Positions 24,946-43,944 of a stretch of DNA of 64,000 bases are shown one piece after another; positions within the stretch are counted from its first letter, which is position 1; every line of letters starts with the position of its first letter. The position numbers and the translations under genes are program-made. The DNA is from Viola odorata (Eukaryota; Streptophyta; Magnoliopsida; Malpighiales; Violaceae). The stretch is taken from NCBI GenBank assembly GCA_963691705.1, contig OY829539.1, positions 75,489,255-75,553,254 on the forward strand. Reading direction: 5' to 3'. Under the pieces are notes generated by a model. It worked only from the letters and a program-made list of their open reading frames with translations. It had not been told where the DNA came from and made no database searches.

Positions 24946-27782
24946 TCAATGTGGAAAGACAGGAGGTGCGATTGTGCGGGTATTGTACGACTTGCAGTGG
25001 CTGCATTTCTGCCCAATTATGTGGAAATAAACCTCCGTAGTGTCGTTGCAGTCGTTACAGAGGATCCAAACCTGCCAATTACACTTCTTAGGCATTTTCC
25101 AGTAAAAACTAGTATTTGAAAACAATATACCTTCATGGATCGTAAACCAACTTCCCTTTTTTGCGCACTTGAACTAATAATGGCTAATTAGTCACTTACT
25201 GAACAAGCCAAGACAACGAGATGAAGACACCCAAAAAGGAAAACATCCAACTGACACAGTAGCCTACTGTAGACAAATTCTCTCTTATCCGTAGGTATCA
25301 TACTTCACGGGTATCCCTATACAAGATCTTTTGAACGATAACCATATTCTTACATGAAAGACTGAAATGATAGTGCATTAAGTCTAGTAAAGATCCCTCA
25401 CCTTCCTTGTTCATTCTCTGTTGGACATTCAAGATTTTGTAATTTGTTGTGCATAGTGAGCAGTATTGGAATATACAGTATCATACTTCATGGGTATCCC
25501 TATACAAGATCTTTTGAACGATATCCATAGGCTTATATGAAAGACTGAAACGATAGTGCATGAAGTCTAATAAATAACAATACTAGATCCCTCACATCAC
25601 ATTCTTTGTTCATTTTCTGTTGGACATTCGAGATTTTGTAATTTGTAGTACATAATGAGCAGTATTGGAATATACAGTATTTTTTAATGGTATTCAACAT
25701 TGGCAATGCATATGAATTTACGAGCAAGTTGCAAGATCACTGAATGGCATTCTTTTAAAGTGATGGTATAACTGGCAACATAAAGAAAATAGACTTCTAA
25801 AATCAAGTAAAAGCAAGTTGAAAAGGATAAACAATAAGCACCTTTCTGTAACGGTAGTCCTCTGGCATGACTGTTGCTTCAATCTGAGAATGCAACAAGC
25901 ACATGTAAACTGTTAGCAGGGTTTCTCTAATATTAATCATTCCAAAAAACAGTCTTTACAATATTATAATACTCAACAGCCAACACCAACGATTCAACAT
26001 GCCTTAGCTTATATTCATACCTCCTCATCTAGACTCTTCCAGTTTTTAGACATGTCAATAATAGACTTCGAGCATATGGGACAGCAGCATCTGGATTGAC
26101 AATAACAATTCAAGTAAGGAACCAGATTTAATTATAAATCTAAGAGTGAGCAGTAACAGCAAAGGGCTCCTTACTTGTCTCGCTTTAGCATCTCATGAAA
26201 GCATTCACAATGCATCGTGTGCCCACATTTCATGACGGTTGTATCCTTTAGCGAGTCAAATAAGTACTGTAACACAACATGAGAATTCTAGTGAAACGTC
26301 AACAGTTTTTTCTCCACATAGTTGAAGCAAAAACAATACAGACCTCATAACATATTGGACAGTGATGCCGCATAGAGTTCTCTACACACAAATGATTATT
26401 GCGCAGGCCAACAGAATAGCAAGAACCTGAAACAAATCAAACATATGATTATCCTTTATTCCTTTAGATTTAAATTCTTAGCATACAAAAGGAATTATCA
26501 GGATAAGCTTAATAACTGCAAATCATCCATGGTCTGTTGAGAACAATTAGCAGTCTGTTAGGAAAGATTGATATTGAAATGTATGATTTGAACGGTAAAA
26601 ATGTGAAAACCAAACAGTACTCTATACATTCCTGATACACATAGTTCACTACAATGAGGTTCAAACTATAAGAACAATAAAGTCAAAAGATTTAAATGCA
26701 TACCACACTTCTCGCAATGGAAAAATTTCTCACGACCACCAACTCTGTTTTAGATCAAAGAAAAGAGAGACACTTGCATCATGATTTTCTCCACAGTATT
26801 TAAGAGGTCAGAAACAGGATGTAAACAGTCTGCTAGGTTAACTTACCTACAAATCCCACAGTCATCACAATGGAAATGCCCTTTCCCAACCTGCCGCATA
26901 AGTAACCAACAAACACTTAAAATTAAAAATCAATGATAATCGAGTATGAATAAAAAATGGCATCCCGGAAGTGACATTACATCATCATCATAGAACTTGC
27001 AAATTTGACAAAAATATTCCCCCATGTTGACCCCACAGTTTGTGCAAACTTGAGCTACCTGGAAAATTAGGCGATTGGACCGATTAACATGTTATTTAAA
27101 GGGAAAAAAAGAAGGAAAAAGGAAAGCTAGAAACATACATACCGGCTGCTCTGTGTCACATACGGAACATACAACCTGAAGTATCAACATAACAGCAGCA
27201 GATACATAACCCAATAACATAAGGAAACCTTAAATTACTGTCTTGGGAAACAGACAGATTAACAAAAAACACAGAGCATAGAATACCTGCTTGACATCGC
27301 AACGATTGAGCTCATGCCGATCATAAATGTTCTTCAACATGCTCTGCAAGAGTAAAATAAGATAATGAACGGATCAACTTATAATTACAATTATTATTAT
27401 CACAAGTTCTAAAGCAAGATGACGTAGATCGAAAAAAGTTATAAAGGTCGAAACTTTGGAACTAAAACAAAGAAAGAAGGGACAGATACCGCGGCCTCAT
27501 TGTGACAATGGCGACAACTGAAGATCTCATTGCAACAAGGAGCTCGAATCTTGCATCTTCTCCTATAATGCTTGCATCTACATAACCAAAAAGAAATAAG
27601 ACAACAGAAACTTGAACCTCATACCAATCCTTAAAGGTTAAAGCAGAAGCAAAATGGCAATGGGGTCTTGGTGACTAAAGAAAGAGGAGGAAGATTGGAA
27701 TGATCTTTTTGTTTTTTAAAGCGTACCCATAACCCATCTGTCCAAAATCAAGGCGTTCGTTAGATGGGGCAGCAGGTTCCAT
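24946..27782 (-). CDS. MIEL1: CHY zinc-finger and RING E3 ubiquitin ligase, MIEL1-like
   Basis: Twelve exons: 27782-27727, 27577-27490, 27343-27287, 27175-27143, 27058-26981, 26890-26847, 26744-26704, 26426-26344, 26266-26175, 26090-26021, 25883-25842 and 25071-24946. They total 810 nt, or 269 residues, close to the 267 of Arabidopsis MIEL1. The order is a CHY zinc finger ([20 protein letters not shown] from residue 20), a CTCHY-type finger ([21 protein letters not shown]), a C3H2C3 RING (C155-P-I-C158, [15 protein letters not shown]197) and a C-terminal zinc ribbon ([13 protein letters not shown]). MIEL1 targets MYB30 for degradation and so damps hypersensitive cell death and ABA responses in Arabidopsis. 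That role is inferred here from family identity. All metal-binding residues seem intact. Confidence 0.94.
25297..25679. repeat. Tandem duplication in the last intron of MIEL1-like gene
   Basis: Unit 1 is 25297-25479 and unit 2 is 25480-25679. Both start ATCATACTTCA(C/T)GGGTATCC and end GGAATATACAGTA. They are colinear with few substitutions plus a small insertion in unit 2 (AATAACAATACTAG). The repeat sits between exons 11 and 12, away from both splice sites. Confidence 0.9.
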
Positions 27783-29648
27783 GAGATTTTGGAGAGATGC
27801 ACCTTACTGATGGATGGATAAAATTGTTGAGAGCAGAGAACACAGCTCAGAACAAGGATAGCCAAAGGGGCACCAGAAAGAGCAGTCTCTCGATTTGGGA
27901 AAGAGAGAGAGGCTGATGATGTGGTTTTGTCTGCTTTCTCAAAATAGTAAAAAGAATGAAAAGACAAAAGCAGCCATCTTTACTCCTTCGTTATTATTAC
28001 ATTTATTTGTGGGGAAAAATGTTTTATTTATTTGTAAGAAAACGAAAGCAAAGAAAATTGATCTGCGAATAAAAAAATTATTCCTACTTCTTTACTAAAA
28101 ACAAAGGAAAACAATTATGGGCAATGTTGAGAGAGAGAGAGAGAGAGGGAGAGGATGGGACAGTTGAGATAAGGTGTGGTGGTGACTTGGTACGAAAGCG
28201 ACAGGCGCCGCAGTTATGACCAATAGTAACTTCACTTGTCAGCACAACCAAAGCAAACGCAATCAAGTTGTCCATCTTTTTCTCACCCCCGACTCCGAGT
28301 TTGAGGGAGAGGGGGTATTAACCTTTGACCCAAAAACATTATTTGAGGGGATAAGTTAAAATCAATTAAATAGATTGATAAATCTAAGATCTACTTCCCC
28401 ATTTCCATGTTCTTTGTTAAGTTGCAGGTAGGACTTGATTGGACCTCCCCTACAAACTTCAAGTGCCAAAAGCTGGTCCAAAAATAAAATAAATGTCAAG
28501 TTGCAAAAGCATTAACCCTACTTGTTTTTTTCTCTCTTTTATACCAGAACAAGTTGCCCGTTTCCTTGCTCCAATAGTACTGCAGAAAATCCCTTTTCCC
28601 TTTTGAAGCCAAACGAAGCGTAGTTATAAAATCCAGACCGGCGGTCAGAAATCGATGATTTTCAGTTCGATTCGGTTCGGTTGTTCTAGCTTACAAAATT
28701 AAAGAACACCAAATTCAAGGGTGAGAGTGATGAGACGATACAACAAGGTGGGCCAAGTCATGTTGTTTTAAGGGGTCACAATATCTTAGGTGAATGTCAA
28801 CTTGTCAAGAGCCCAACCCATTTATAACAGGAGCCCATGTACAAAAGTTAATTTTTTATTAAAGCCCTGTACAATATCATAAGGGTAACATGTTTTTAGT
28901 CCAAACTTATAGCCTTTTGTTCTTTTTGGACCCTCTACTTAAATTATCATATTACTTTAACCCCTACATTTGATTTGGGATTAATCCAAACCTAGGATGA
29001 CACGAACTCTCACAATTTTTACTTTTCTTTCTTCCTGAAGTAGCATTGGTTACTTAGTTGGCACCGTGAAATAACAAAATTGAACGCATGCAGTTTTAGT
29101 TTGTAAAAAACATTGCAGCAGTTCTTGCCGAACTAATGGTAAAGTGCTAATAGTTATTCGGTTAGAATAGCATTTCCTCTTTTAAAGGAAACTTGAGAGA
29201 AAACTTGTGTATCTATTATAAATTACAACTCAAAAGGGATATTGAATGGTGGGTGCCAAATTTAACAAGACACAGACAGGATCTAAATCCAGGACAGGTT
29301 TTCCTTCTGTCCTGATACATGGAATGCACCAAAATCCTAAAAATGGGTTTTCCTCATTCATTGAGCTGCTAATGGACTCTCTCAGCCTCCAAAACCTAAC
29401 AGAAAAAACGGTCCCTCTGTCAATAGAAAAAGCTATACATACAAACATTTCCCACTTCAAACCAAAATTACTTAACAAAAATAAGAACTCAAGTCTCTCA
29501 CTCGATACACAAAAGGGAGAGATTTTTCTTTTTTTATTTCGTTCTCCTCGACTGTCCTCTCTACCCTTTCGGGGTAGGAGATTAATCCTAGAAAGGGAGA
29601 AGACTTTTCTTTTTCAGCATCTTTTCTCCGGTTTCAGATTTTCCAAAA
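27783..29648. other. Shared upstream region of two divergent genes
   Basis: The MIEL1-like gene reads left and the acidic-protein gene reads right, so both promoters lie here. A GA microsatellite is at about 28128-28150. A tract at about 28640-28700 has TTCGATTCGGTTCGGTT-like words resembling one end of a hAT-like element, without a partner. About 29480-29648 is likely the 5' UTR of the right-hand gene, pyrimidine-rich near 29520-29575. Confidence 0.5.
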
Positions 29649-30526
29649 ATGGGTTGTGGGAAATCAAAACTTGATGTTGTCGCCGGAAACACCATATCTT
29701 CCATGAGATCCAATGCCAGCAAGAGGAGCAGCAAAGACGGAGAATCTGTGGTTGAGAGTAAAAACACAACAACAGAAAACAATATAGGGGCTGTTGAAGA
29801 GAACACATTTGTTGAAGCAGAAGGAGAAAGCCAAATTGTGTTCAAAGAATGCGACAATGCAGGGGAAAGCAAAGTGGTTCAAGAACAAGAAACTGAAGAA
29901 AGCAAGAATGTTGCTAAAACCAAATTGGTGGAACACGAAGATCAAATCCAAAATGCCATCGAAGAGGACAATGCAGCAGAGGAGTTTGTTGCTGATTCGA
30001 AGAGCGCGGATGAGGAGAATGGAGATGAATTGAAGCAAGAAATGGAAACAGAAATTGAAAAACAAGATGATGTTGTTGTTGAAGATCAGCAAGAACAACC
30101 CGGAAGATTAATTTCCAAGGATTCACCACATCATTTCTTTTCATCAAGGAAAGATGAGGATGCTGTCGTTGTTGCCGAAGCTGATGCAAAATCTGAATAT
30201 GACTCACCGACCATTCTATCTGAGAAGGAAGGCTTGTTCCATGATCAGAATGCTAAATTGGATGATGATGTTGTTGCTCTGGCCGATTTCAAGGAAACAG
30301 TTGTTGAAGAAAAGAAACAAGAATCAGGAGATGGTTTGTCCTCCCCTTGACAAGAATCGAAAAGCTCATAAATTTCCTGTGTCTGTATAAAAATTGTTTT
30401 TTGTTTGTGTTTACAGGGGAATCTGTAATCGAAAAGGAAGAATATTCGGTCAAGGAAGGGAAAACAGATGCAACTGTTGAACCAGAAGTTGCAAGCCAGA
30501 CAGAGGAGAAGAAGATTGTTCAATAG
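29649..30526 (+). CDS. Small acidic protein with N-myristoylation signal, unknown
   Basis: Two exons, 29649-30333 and 30417-30526, give 264 residues; the junction is GAT G|GG. The N-terminus MGCGKSKLD has Gly2 and Cys3, the usual context for N-myristoylation plus palmitoylation, with basic residues after it. The remainder is extremely hydrophilic and rich in Glu, Lys, Asp, Ser and Val, with many EE, VVE and KQE runs. There are no TM segments or Cys pairs beyond the N-terminus, and it is probably disordered. I recognise no domain. The start is supported by the MGC motif and a leader without other good ATGs close by. If acylated, it would sit at the inner face of the plasma membrane. Its function is unknown. 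Confidence 0.75.
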
Positions 30527-31106
30527 ATGAGTTGCAATTACTCAACCAACGCAGATCCGAGGATATGAAGTCAGCCTGAAAAAAACATGTCCATGAACCA
30601 TAATGTTTTTGTCCCCCTTTCATTGTTTTGTGGTTTGAATTTGGAATTTGTAAAAGAAAAAGAAAATGAAACGTGAGAACTTTTATTTTGAAGCCTTTTT
30701 CGTTTGAGTGTGTGATTCTGATTACGATATGCTTCTGCTTACTCCCATTAAATCCACTAACTTTTGTTCCAAGCGATATCAAAAGTTACGAACTTGCATT
30801 CTCAGAAGAACAAAAATCGAACTTTATCAATGTCTAAAGCAAGAGTGGGCAGAAATCGATATCATTGGGCGAAAAAGATTCCTATCACTTCTTTACTCTA
30901 CTTGGAACACTTAAGACAGATATAAATCAGGGGGTGGTTCTCTTTACATTAATTTTTCACAGGTTTGCAAAGATTAAATAATGTGGTATTTATATACACA
31001 ATCCATTCCCAGCTACCAGGTGAGAAGGGCTACATATGAGGAACATCCACAATTCATCCATTCATCCATTTTGTGGGAGGAACAAAGGTATCAAGCTAAG
31101 GAGATT
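30527..31106. other. Convergent intergenic region
   Basis: This separates the 3' ends of the acidic-protein gene and the lipase gene. No coding or RNA feature was seen; it presumably holds both 3' UTRs. Confidence 0.4.
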
Positions 31107-33420
31107 TTAAACATGGTCGTTCCCCGTTTTTATCTCCGTCTTCAGGTTCAGAATAGGCGAGGCAGGATTTCGGGACAAAAAGATATTTCCTTCAGAATCT
31201 GTTGTTCCATACTCATTTAGACGAGGATCCACCGCACCTCCAAAACACTTCCATGAATGTCCCATTAAGTCGATACCATAATAAACTAAATGGTCAGCAA
31301 TGCTGTTTCCCATCACCGATCTGCAGAGAAGAAAAAAGTAAGGAGCCTGTAGGCAGCTATTTGGACGGAATTTCTTTCAAATTTCTTCAACTATAACAAG
31401 TTTAAAATCCCCTATCAATATCCTCATTATGTAGGTAATGAGTGAAAATAAACCAACTTCCTAAAATTTCTATGACATAATAAGAGGAAAGGCTAACCTG
31501 CTACAGGTTGGGTCTTCACCAGAATCATCACAAACCTTCTCTACTCCATAAATCAGACTTCCCCATCCAATTTTATATAGCCACACCTACAAGTAAGAGA
31601 AAATGTCCTTACTATTTGTAGAGGTGTATGAACATATCAAGGTTCTTGTACATGTTCAACCAAAGAGTTAACAACAACGGAAAATTCTAAGTCGATACAG
31701 CCTTCTTTAAAACATAAATTAGAAATCTGACGAGCACAATAAAGTTCAGTAGTTACTCTATTCAGTGAGCAGATAATTACCTCTCTTGGAAAGTGGTGGT
31801 ATGTCTTGTGGGAAAAATAAGGACAGTACGGAGGCAAATGTGGTACTATATCACGTTCATTTACAACTCGGATAGTATTCGGTACAAGTTGACTATAATA
31901 TGACGCAAAAGCTGCATTGCCAATACGAGGCTGTCCAAATGTCATAACCTGAACATTTTTTTCTTTGTAATTAACCTGGAAAAAAATACCCTGTCAATAC
32001 AACTTGCAGAATAGAGCTAGTATAGTAACATTATTGAATCAGCTCAACAAACTAGAACAGCCACAAATTGAAGACTGCATCCTACAGTGTAGGGTTGATA
32101 AAGATTACCACTAGATCAAGTCCACAAAAAGCAGCCATCGCCGCACCCATTGAATGCCCAGTCACCATAATGCCAAGATCTTCTCCATAATACTTCTTTG
32201 CCTTTTTAACTGCACCTAGAATTCCAGAGCGTATTGTTGTGTTGTGGTAAGCACTGTAAAATCCATGGTGCACCTGAGTTGATTAAAGACAAAAAAATAA
32301 TACAGTTAAGGATTGGAACTACGGTAACACCGGCACAAAAGGCACCATGTCATAAAAATCAGCATAACCCAAGAATCAGAACAATCATATTAACTTAAAA
32401 CACATACTGTAGCATCATCCATGTTAGGGTAATTTAAATCAAGTTGTTTCCAGGATAAGTCCGCAACCCAGTTCCGTATGCTGTAAAGAGGCAGCAGTTC
32501 ATTAGTTAAAATGAACTCCGCAGAAGACGTTACAAGATAAGATGCCGCAAACTAAGCTTGACTCATTTGAACTGCATGCTTGCCTATAACATATAGCTTA
32601 ACAATATCGATTGCAAAGATTTTGCTTTAACAACTCCCCCTCTTTGGTATTTGAAGCACAATTGATAAAACAAAACATGCTAACCTGCTGTCATGAGTTC
32701 CACGAAAAGCTATGACAACTGCATTAAGATCTTGTGCAACTCCAACAAATGCCTGGATGGATGATTTTACATTACTTTTAGGATATAGGACACAAAACCT
32801 CTCGCAACACATTCAAACAACAAAGAAGAGAAAAATCCATAACAAACCTGTAAGCAGTGCTTTACATCAATAACCACCTCTATAATCTCAAAGTCCTGAA
32901 ACATTAAGTTGGTTATTGTAAAGCATGATCCCAAGTAAACACTAAAAAGAAAGTGATAACATCATGTCAACAAAATTCACCTCAATCAAATCAGTACATC
33001 TTGAGCACGTCCAAGTAAACAAAGCCGTCAAATCGGACATATACACCTACACCAACATTAGCTCAGTTACCCACCGAATAATTCTGCATGTTAACAGTGC
33101 CAAAATCTGTTTTTGTACACAAAACTCACCGCAGAGGCATACTCCACCATTATCTTAGCAAGTGTATGGTTATAAACGGGAGCATGATCTAGGTGCTTGT
33201 GCTTGTGCCTGACATTCAATTCTGCAATACAAAAGTCAAACCCACGTTCAATAATTCAGTGCAGTGTTATGCCTAATCTCCCGATTAAACTTAAAAAGAA
33301 AACTCGTATTTCCCCCAAATAATTGATCTTTGACTAAAAATAAATAAATTTACCTCTCCCACAAGCGGAAGCAAGTAGGCAAACAAAAATCGCCAGTAAC
33401 AAAAACCTCCTTCGTCCCAT
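31107..33420 (-). CDS. Class 3 lipase, secreted
   Basis: Ten exons: 33420-33354, 33221-33130, 33046-32981, 32895-32848, 32752-32685, 32480-32408, 32273-32109, 31975-31781, 31586-31498 and 31320-31107. They total 1077 nt, or 358 residues. The N-terminus (MGRRRFLLLAIFVCLLASAC) is a signal peptide. The alpha/beta-hydrolase core has VVIAFRGTHDS (oxyanion-side strand), the nucleophile elbow GHSMG at 177-181 (Ser179), GQPRIGN, Asp235 in NERDIVPHLPP, and a His in KTYHHFPRE (about 253-254). Thus Ser, Asp and His of the triad are all present. Enzymes of this family hydrolyse acylglycerols or related esters. The signal peptide suggests the secretory pathway, and the substrate cannot be told. Cys-rich stretches (FTWTCSRC, VCDDSGEDPTC) suggest disulfides. 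Confidence 0.93.
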
Positions 33421-35318
33421 CTACTCTGCGCCAAACCCAACTGCAAGCAATTAATTCAATTAACGCAACCTAACAAAAATACCCAGAAAAATAAGAAAAC
33501 CCAAATCGCACCTGCCACCGGATGGTTACCGGAGCTCCGTTCAGATGTCGGATAACACCACGGCCGGCGACTGGGCGAGCCCGATTGATGATTTAATATG
33601 TACAAATGGGTCACCGTCGCCAACAGAGAGCTGGAGAAGAATTGTGGATTAATTGATCAATTGAAAACGATATACTAAAAAGACGAGGGAAATAATGGTG
33701 GGGAGAGAAATTTATTTCTCTTTTTCTTTTGTTGTTATTGGCTATTACCTATCTCGTCCTGGCTAGATTTTGTTTGTACTAGTTCCTTTGGTTGGGTAAT
33801 TCTGAGGGTATTTTAGTACATTGATTATTATTTTAATGGATAGGAATTTTATGAAATGGGAAGAAGGTAAAAAAGTTGTCTTGGAGTTAGATAAGGAGGT
33901 TGACGTGGTTTCTTTCTTTTTAAAATGTAATAATATTCTTGCCACTCTTTGACTCCCATTCTGTTTGCGTTTGTGTCACGTGTTCAGCGCCTTAAGCGGT
34001 GTCGTATTTTACACGACCATGGCACGTGGCCACTATCGGTGGGCTTTCTGCCCTCTTGTTGTATTTTGGGCCTAAGGCCTAGATCTGTAGTTTGGGCTTG
34101 TGTACATAGTCAATGAAATACTGTTTTGGGGGAAATAGTTGAAGATCCCCTTAATTAATTCAAAAAAAATTCAAAGACCTCCTTTAAATTATTAAAACGA
34201 TATATTCATCTCCTCTTGACCTATTTGTTTCAAAAACAATACCTAATTTCGTCCAATTTTCTCTTAGTTAACATTTGATCGAATTATTCGCGCCTGCTAT
34301 TCTATGGTTTCCTCCACCCGGAACCTTTGGGATACATGGTCGGGCATCTTAATCAACGGTGACCCCATTGAAGGCAGATAGATTTGTTATGATGTTTGTT
34401 TTGATTTTGGATGGATAAATGGTGGTGACAGTGTGTTGGTGATGGTGGAGGGCCGCTTGGTTGAGTGATAACGTGCAGATCTGATGGTTGTTGGGGGTGG
34501 CGCTGGTGGCGTCGGCGCAGTGGGTTGTAATGCAGAACGTGGTCGTTTAGAAGATTCAACATACCAAGTATAATAAAATTTTCCAATTTTAATTTTGGTC
34601 TTGAAATTGAGTTTTAGAAAAATGGAAAAGAAACTATCCGTATTCATCATAAAATTAAGGTAAAAATATAATTCACATAGCATTGATATGCGGTACTATA
34701 ATAAATAAATATTTAAATTACTATAGTTAATTTGCAAAAATAACTACTTAATTGACTTATTCATTTATATTTATGGTTGTTAATTTATACTAATTCATCC
34801 TAATATCGATTAAAAATAATGACAACTATTTTTTTAATTTCTAAAAACATAAATGTTAAGTTATTTTTTCTCATTAAATACTATATCACTTTCCTTAAAT
34901 AGAAAATATATTTTGAATTCTTTATTAAAATAACGTAATTAGGCGCGAATCGTACAGGAACTAGATTAATTTATTAAAAGAGTCATCTTTTTCGAGACCC
35001 GTGCAAACGCCGGCTGCGGCACCGGACCAAAGCTCAACCTGGGCGGGAAATTCACAATTCCTACCATAAAAGGCGGGAATTTCCATTTTGGTCCTGAGAA
35101 GCGAAAATCGGCAAATAAATATTTTCTTTTTAATAGACCACGCATTATAAAAAAAAAAAACAAACTCGTACTTTAACACACGCACCCAACAAAAAAATAC
35201 GAGCATTTTCTTATTTATTTTCAATTTCAGAGTCGCTCTCTTCTTCTCTCGCTCGATAGTCGATACCACAACAAACCCTCGATATCGCCATTCAGCATAG
35301 AAAGAAAAGCGAATCGCC
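33421..35318. other. Divergent intergenic region (lipase and ISWI promoters)
   Basis: The lipase gene reads left and the ISWI gene right. The lipase 5' UTR probably lies at 33421-33660, and the ISWI leader with a pyrimidine-rich tract is at about 35225-35318. Between them is AT-rich DNA. A patch at about 34140-34560 has frames without similarity and may be a decayed element. Confidence 0.4.
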
Positions 35319-41669
<6,351 letters not shown>

Positions 41670-42319
41670 CGCAAGTACACTGGACTATTTTTTGTCTGTC
41701 GGGTTAAATTCTCCGGTGTTTAGGGATTGTGGTCTGAACCCACCCTTTTTTTTTCCATCTATCAGGGTCAGAACAAATGACCTGTGATCTTGCTTGTGGT
41801 GTGGGTCATTTATTAGTCTTTCTAGAATTATTATTATTAGATCTTTAGAGTTGAAATGTATAAATGAAACTACTGAACGATGTTTATCAAGTTGTCTGAT
41901 GAAATTTTTTGGGTACCTTAAGGTGGAGGTTACCGCTTACGAAGGTGGTTTTTTCTTTCATTCGATGATTTTGGAGCGCTAACCATAGTTTTTATCGGCT
42001 CCAATTTGAACTTGAGCTGTTTTTTCTTGTAAAAGGCGCGTTTAGGCGTCTTTCTCAAAAGGACGTCCTAAACCCCCTGTAATTCCAGATCGACGTCCTA
42101 AATTAACCTTCAATTTATAAAACGCTTTCCTGACGTCCTATTCAAAAGGACGCCCTAACATTCTGTAGTTTCGGCTTTCAAACGACGTCTTTTAATTTGC
42201 TAAAAAGACAATTTTGGCGTCCTTTTCAAAAAGACAGCGTAACCTTTTCTATAATTTCAGAACAACGTCCTAAATTAACCTTCAATTAAAAATGCCTTCC
42301 TAAAGAACACATTCCTAAG
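41670..42319. repeat. GACGTCCTAAA-type degenerate repeat, left part
   Basis: The first ~250 bp should be the ISWI 3' UTR. From about 42030 the motifs GACGTCCTAAA, CCTTCAATTTA, AACGCTTTCCT and TTCTGTAATTTCAGAACGACG recur in order at a spacing near 100 bp. The pattern breaks at 42319 and resumes at 43215, so the hAT-like element between those positions was inserted into it. CACTA transposons often have subterminal repeats of this general kind, but no CACTA terminus was found. Confidence 0.55.
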
Positions 42320-43214
42320 TAGGGGTGAGCTCGGATTGGCGGATCCGACCGATCCGATCCGAACTCACCCATCCGACACTGATCCGACTGGTGTCGGATC
42401 CATTTTCGGATGAGGGGCTCGGAATCCGAACTGTTTCGGATTCCGAACGTCAAATCCGACGGATTCCGACCCTGCTCTCCTATTGACAATCTCGGCACCA
42501 TTATTCATAGATTTCATAGACAAAAAACTTTTATCTCCATTTCATCAAATCAAATCTATATACAATCTCCAAACCAAACACCATGAATTCCAAAGAAAAA
42601 AGGAAAAACAGAGTGGAAGAAGAAAAAAACCAATCCCATCCGCTTGCTCCCTTCATCCGCTTGCCCAATCAAAAACCAATCCCAATCACATCCATCACCA
42701 AAACTACCAAATCGCCATCATCAAAAAACAGAGAAGAGAATTGGAAGAAGAAAAAAACAAAAAATAAAAAGAAAAGGGAAGAGAGGAAAGAAAAGAAAAA
42801 AGAAAAAAGAAAGAGAGGAGAGTGTGACTATGACTCATGAGCAGCAGAGGAAAGAAAAAGAAAGAAAAGAAAAGGAGGAAAGAAAGGAATGTGTGGGTTG
42901 TGGCCCAAAACAAAAAGAAATAAAAAATATGAGATATTAACTGCGTTCCAACAAGAAAAAATAAGAATTGTTACAATTGTTAGTATTTGGTTATTTCAAT
43001 TTGATTATATTCGTAAACCTTAAGTAATTTAATTATTGATTAGTAATAGACCGGTCAATCCGAAAAAAATCCAAAAATCCGACCGAACCGATCCGAAACC
43101 GAAGATGTCGGATTGGTTTCGGATTCCCTGTCAAAAAATCCGAAAAAATTTGATCCGAAAAAATCCGATCCGAACTCGTCGGATTCCGATCCGAAATCCG
43201 AACGCACACCCCTA
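42320..43214. mobile_element. hAT-like non-autonomous element
   Basis: The element starts TAGGGGTGAGCTCGG and ends with the inverted CGCACACCCCTA, giving TAGGG-type termini about 895 bp apart. Both ends are packed with GGATCCGA, TCCGATCCGA and CGGATTCCGA words, as expected of subterminal binding sites. The interior has a strongly purine-rich tract (about 42580-42930), whose Lys/Glu-rich open frames are composition artefacts. The flanking octamers do not match well, so the target duplication is not confirmed. Confidence 0.6.
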
Positions 43215-43944
43215 TTCGCCTTTCTGTAATTTCAGAACGACGTCCTAAATTTACCTTCAATTTAAAAAAAACGCTTTCCTAACATTCCTCCGTCCTTTTC
43301 TTTCAATAGAAAATAATTTTACTATTAAAAAAAGTGGGGAAAATATTTTTAAAAATAAAAAATAAAAAATGAAAACATGTAAACGATAATTAAAAGAAAA
43401 CAAAAAATACTTTCTCCATCGTCACCACCCTCATATATCTCTCTCTCCACATAAACACACCTTTGCATTACTCCACTTATTAATTAATTGCATTTACTCA
43501 TTAAAACAAACTCACCGTATCCATTCTCCACCCTTTCCACCGTCACCACCACAGCCAACGCCGCCGCCTTCAAGTTTCCCTTTCTTCTTCTACTGGTTAT
43601 CATCACCACCACCACCACCTCCATTTCTACTCAATTTCCACACCACAACCACCGCCACCTTCACTTGCTCTCACTCTCAATTCTAGAACATTGGGCTCCA
43701 TGGCTACAAAAAATGAAACATGTAATCACCTTACTATAATTTCATAGGCAGAAGTGGAAGAGCAAACAATTCCCCAGCAGCCCGAATAAATGCATATAAC
43801 TATAACATCAACAGTTTAACATAATGATCCCAATCTAACCACAATTGAAAAGTTCCGAGTGCAAAGATCTGGGCCAAACAATAGTCTCATTACAACTACT
43901 TAAATTAAATGATAACGCATATTACTTACTTGGCAAATGTGTAA
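43215..43944. other. Resumed repeat and low-complexity CCACCA-rich DNA
   Basis: The GACGTCC-type repeat continues to about 43285. After it comes AT-rich DNA and then a CACCACC-rich patch at about 43520-43660 with low-complexity frames. No gene was seen. Confidence 0.4.

Noticed and set aside
28640..28700. Tract of GATTCGGTTCGGTT words resembling a hAT-like end
   Set aside because: Only one end is visible and no inverted partner was found nearby.
29246..29674. 142-residue frame overlapping the acidic-protein start
   Set aside because: It uses a different frame across the probable 5' UTR, with Ser- and Leu-rich content and no domain.
42483..42940. Lys/Glu-rich frames that look like a basic protein
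   Set aside because: They come from a purine-rich tract within a hAT-like element and overlap in several frames.
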